A DNA stretch of 7,538 nt from Micromonosporaceae bacterium (GTDB lineage: Bacteria; Actinomycetota; Actinomycetes; Mycobacteriales; Micromonosporaceae), in NCBI GenBank assembly GCA_003543035.1, contig DPJL01000167.1, positions 1 to 7,538 of the forward strand. Direction: 5' to 3'. The translations under genes were made by a program, and so were the position numbers. Below the pieces are notes generated by a model. That model ran no database searches. It saw only the letters and a program-made list of their open reading frames with translations, and was not told the origin of the DNA. Shown one piece after another: positions 5,317-7,538 of the stretch; the stretch's first letter is position 1, and every line of letters starts with the position of its first letter.

Positions 5317-6459
5317 GTGGATGTTTTGATTGGGGGAGCTGGGGTTGGCGGCCTGGCTCTGGCGCACGGGCTGATCCGGGACGGTCATCAGGTCAGAATC
5401 CTCGAGCAGGCACCATCCCTGCGTGAAGGCGGTGCCGCGGTCACCATCTCGGTCAATGGTGCCGCTGCCCTGGCCGGGCTGGGAATCCCGTTGGAGGGCG
5501 TTGGCGGGCTCATCGAAGAGATGGAGTTCTGTGACGCCAATGCAAGAGTCATGTTCCGGTTCGACATGCGGGTCCTGCGGCGCCGCACGGGTTTCCCGGT
5601 CGTGGTGGTCCCACGTGAACGGCTCATCGCACACCTGGCCTGGGGTCTCCCGGCCGACCTGGTGCAATTTGATCGAGCGGTCGACACGGTGGCCGTCCAA
5701 CGCAGACAAGTCCAGGTAACCGACAGCCAAGGCGACCTACACACCGCCCCAGTGGTAGTGGGGGCGGACGGCCACCGGTCGGAAGTGCGGCGGTCAATCC
5801 TGAGTCCCCTTGAAGCCACACCAACCGGATGGGCTACCTGGCAAGGGCTCAGCCGCGTGCTGCCCGAGCTCGCGTCCGGTACCAAGGGACGATTCCTGGT
5901 GGGAGACGCAGGCTTCTGTGGTCTGATGCCGGCTGGGGATGGCTTACTGCAATGGTGGTTTCACGTGCCATGGTCGCCCACGGATCCACCGCTGGACGCC
6001 CCGGTGGCGTGGCTTAGGCAACGGTTCGCTCGCTTCGCAGGCCCGGTGCCGGCCCTGCTGGAAGCCGTGACAGATGCCGAGGCCGGGTTCTATCCGCATG
6101 TGGTACACCAGATCCCGGACGTGTGGGGCACCGGCCCCACGACTTTGATCGGCGATGCGGCCCACGCTTTTCCACCGTCGCAAGGCCAAGGGGCAAACCA
6201 GACTCTGGACGACGCTTGGCTGCTGACCCGGGCGCTGGAACTCAAAGGCGATCCGGCCGAGCTGTTGCGCCGGTACGAAGCTCGCCGGGCGCCGCGGGTG
6301 CGCAGGGTGGCAAAGATGGCGGCAGCCGAGACGACCAGCAAGGTCCCTGCCGCGGTCACTAGGTTTGCCGTCCGGCTGGTGCCCGCTTCCGTTGCAGGGC
6401 ATGCTTACCTCAGCCTGATCCGGCGTTGGAGCAGTGTTCTGAACGGGGAGAGTCCATAG
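5317..6459 (+). CDS. Class A FAD-dependent monooxygenase (PHBH-like)
   Basis: A 380-residue flavoprotein aromatic-hydroxylase-type monooxygenase, which would use NAD(P)H and O2 to hydroxylate a small, often aromatic, substrate. The FAD-binding Rossmann motif VLIGGAGVGGLALAHGL (3-19, GxGxxG at 7-12) is followed by E30 for the adenosine ribose. The DG motif is VVGADGHRSEVR (147-158), and the GD motif is LIGDAAHAFPPSQGQGANQTLDDA (277-300), which closes around the FAD. Length is usual for a single-component enzyme. The start is GTG 5317, which puts the FAD motif at the normal N-terminal position; there is no good Shine-Dalgarno sequence, while AACAAT, a partial -10 match, ends 6 nt before it, so it too may be leaderless. 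It begins 30 bp after the toxin gene. The substrate is unknown. Confidence 0.95.
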   Translation: MDVLIGGAGVGGLALAHGLIRDGHQVRILEQAPSLREGGAAVTISVNGAAALAGLGIPLEGVGGLIEEMEFCDANARVMFRFDMRVLRRRTGFPVVVVPRERLIAHLAWGLPADLVQFDRAVDTVAVQRRQVQVTDSQGDLHTAPVVVGADGHRSEVRRSILSPLEATPTGWATWQGLSRVLPELASGTKGRFLVGDAGFCGLMPAGDGLLQWWFHVPWSPTDPPLDAPVAWLRQRFARFAGPVPALLEAVTDAEAGFYPHVVHQIPDVWGTGPTTLIGDAAHAFPPSQGQGANQTLDDAWLLTRALELKGDPAELLRRYEARRAPRVRRVAKMAAAETTSKVPAAVTRFAVRLVPASVAGHAYLSLIRRWSSVLNGESP

Positions 6460-7325
6460 TGGTATGGAGTAGGAGCCGGCTTGGGTTGATCGCCGGAGTG
6501 GCCATATTTGTGGGGGCCTTGGCAGCTCTATTACTGACCGGTCACGATTCGATCCAGCCCTCGGCTGACTCGGACGAGACGATCTCAGTCTGGTCCGCGG
6601 TGGTGCCCGCGCTCGCCGCGATAATCCTAATTGGACTATTACCGATGCGAGCGCCAACCTTGGCGATTCGGACGATCGGTGATTCAAGCAAGCAACTCCG
6701 CTGGCTGATCGGCATCGCGGTAGGTTTTCCGTTGGTGTGGTACGCCTTTGCGCTTGCCGGAGTCGACCGGGAGACTGTCGGAGGGCTTTGGGCGTTGAGC
6801 AAGCCGATCGCTTTCCTCCTATTGCCCTGGCTGGTATTGCGCACGGTCCTGTTCCAAACTGTGCCCGGGGAGAGTCTTTGGCTGCCAAAGGGCCGATGGC
6901 GCTGGATCGCCCCAATCCCAGCGTTGTTGGCATTTGGCTACCTGGCACTGCTGAGTCCGTTGGCCGGGTCACTGCCGAAAGCTGCGGACTATCCCGATCC
7001 GGTGGTGCTGGCGATCGGAGCGAGCCTTACCTTCCTAACCGCCAACGTGCTCGAGGAGTTGTTCTACCGCGTCATGCTGCAAACCCGGCTCGAGCAGGCG
7101 GTTGGCCGCTGGCCCGCGATCGTGTTGACAGCACTGCTTTTCGCACTGATGCACCTGCCCAGCCACGGTCAGGGCGGGTTGCCGCTAACCCTTGGCGCCA
7201 TTGTGGTCTTTCAAGGTACCTTCGGGCTCTTCACCGGCTATCTGTGGAGCCGATATCGCAACGTGTGGGCCAATATCGGCGCCCACACCATCATCAACAC
7301 GTTGCCACTGCTGCTGATGCAGTAG
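6459..7325 (+). CDS. CPBP-family (CAAX protease/bacteriocin-processing-like) intramembrane metalloprotease
   Basis: A 288-residue polytopic membrane protein with the three Abi/CPBP motifs in order: EELFYR (E199, E200, R204), FALMHLP (F228, H232) and HTIIN (H276, N280). These form the metal site of Rce1-like intramembrane proteases. About eight hydrophobic segments are visible, the first at 8-27. Bacterial relatives are linked to bacteriocin immunity, protein maturation or membrane-protein regulation; the substrate here is unknown. The start is GTG 6459, which shares a base with the TAG stop of the monooxygenase and follows GGGGAGAG by 6 nt, an excellent ribosome site, so translation is coupled. 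An in-frame TTG at 6426 was rejected. It is the last gene before the large palindrome. Confidence 0.92.
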   Translation: MVWSRSRLGLIAGVAIFVGALAALLLTGHDSIQPSADSDETISVWSAVVPALAAIILIGLLPMRAPTLAIRTIGDSSKQLRWLIGIAVGFPLVWYAFALAGVDRETVGGLWALSKPIAFLLLPWLVLRTVLFQTVPGESLWLPKGRWRWIAPIPALLAFGYLALLSPLAGSLPKAADYPDPVVLAIGASLTFLTANVLEELFYRVMLQTRLEQAVGRWPAIVLTALLFALMHLPSHGQGGLPLTLGAIVVFQGTFGLFTGYLWSRYRNVWANIGAHTIINTLPLLLMQ

Positions 7326-7354
7326 TCCACAGCGCCTGGCAGACCGCGCGAAGG

Positions 7355-7396
7355 TGCTCATCGAATTCGGTGTGAGCACACCGAATTCGATGAGCA
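7355..7396. terminator. Perfect 42-bp palindrome between convergent genes, probable bidirectional terminator
   Basis: Two perfectly complementary 20-bp arms (7355-7374 and 7377-7396) flank a 2-base AG centre; each arm contains TCGAATTCGG. The hairpin starts 29 bp after the protease stop and ends 20 bp before the stop of the convergent minus-strand gene. There is only a short T run after it (TGTTTG on the plus strand), as is common for actinobacterial terminators lacking a U-tract. Confidence 0.75.
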
Positions 7397-7416
7397 TGTT
7401 TGACACCTACACCCTG

Positions 7417-7538
7417 TCAGCCTCGGACGCGGGCGACGGTGTACGTCGTGTCGGGTGTCGGAGGTGTGGTGAAGCGAGCGTTTGCGGCGTAGAGGAACGG
7501 CCCGAATGCCCCGATCGTGGCCGGGACATCGAATGCGG
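7417..7538 (-). CDS. C-terminal end of an unidentified protein (runs off the right edge)
   Basis: An open minus-strand frame gives the last 39 residues of a protein: it begins AFDVPATIGAFGPFLYAANA and ends TYTVARVRG before TGA at 7419-7417. Codons are strongly G/C-ending, as in real genes of this window, and the stop sits just past the palindrome, where a convergent gene is expected. The fragment is too short to assign a family, and I see no diagnostic motif. Confidence 0.6.
   Translation of the reverse strand, partial: AFDVPATIGAFGPFLYAANARFTTPPTPDTTYTVARVRG

Noticed and set aside
5188..5730. Minus-strand open frame of 180 codons across the toxin/monooxygenase junction
   Set aside because: It crosses the end of one plus-strand gene and the FAD-binding start of another, with no domain of its own.
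6426..6458. Upstream in-frame TTG start for the protease
   Set aside because: It lies within the monooxygenase coding region without a ribosome site; GTG 6459 has a strong one.
5944..6972. Minus-strand open frame of 342 codons opposite the monooxygenase and protease genes
   Set aside because: It spans two well-supported genes on the other strand, and its product is Arg/Pro/Ser-rich without recognisable motifs.
6737..7375. Plus-strand open frame of 212 codons within the protease gene
   Set aside because: Out-of-frame reading of the protease; the other frame has the EExxxR, FxxxH and HxxxN motifs.

Overview
The window is high-GC, densely coding DNA from an actinobacterium. The gene content supports this: a stand-alone LigD-type polymerase, a DesK/NarL-type two-component pair, an actinobacterial-style MenA/MenT pair, GTG and TTG starts, and several genes that look leaderless. 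I cannot name the genus. Every stretch longer than about 100 bases belongs to a gene; there is no rRNA, tRNA, CRISPR array or insertion sequence that I can see.

Left part (1-2958, minus strand). Read in the direction of transcription the order is: a stand-alone LigD-type polymerase/primase, a small four-helix membrane protein of unknown function, a HisKA_3-type sensor histidine kinase, and its response regulator, which runs off the left edge. Kinase and regulator overlap by ATGA; the other gaps are short, so one transcription unit is plausible.

Centre (2959-4015). Back-to-back with the polymerase, separated by only 29 bp, is msrB (methionine sulfoxide reductase B). The gap holds two divergent -10-like hexamers, each exactly 6 nt from an ATG, so both genes look leaderless. 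msrB collides tail-to-tail with a class I SAM-dependent methyltransferase (minus strand), overlapping by 26 bp. The methyltransferase is divergent from a MarR-family regulator, and the region between them holds two 17-bp inverted repeats of the form AGTTG-N7-CAACT. Each repeat contains the -35 element of one of two overlapping promoters.

Right part (4016-7325, plus strand). The order is marR, then a two-gene toxin-antitoxin module resembling mycobacterial MenA1/MenT1 (69 aa + 196 aa, ATGA overlap), then a class A FAD monooxygenase, then a CPBP-family intramembrane protease overlapping it by one base. The toxin gene is visibly less GC-rich than its neighbours. After the protease comes a perfect 20+2+20 bp palindrome, probably a bidirectional terminator, and then the C-terminal end of an unidentified minus-strand gene.

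The parts suggesting stress biology are the NHEJ-type polymerase, MsrB repair of oxidised methionine, a MarR switch controlling a methyltransferase, and a nucleotidyltransferase toxin. That they act together is inference. The regulatory architecture of the two divergent gene pairs is the least ordinary thing in the window.
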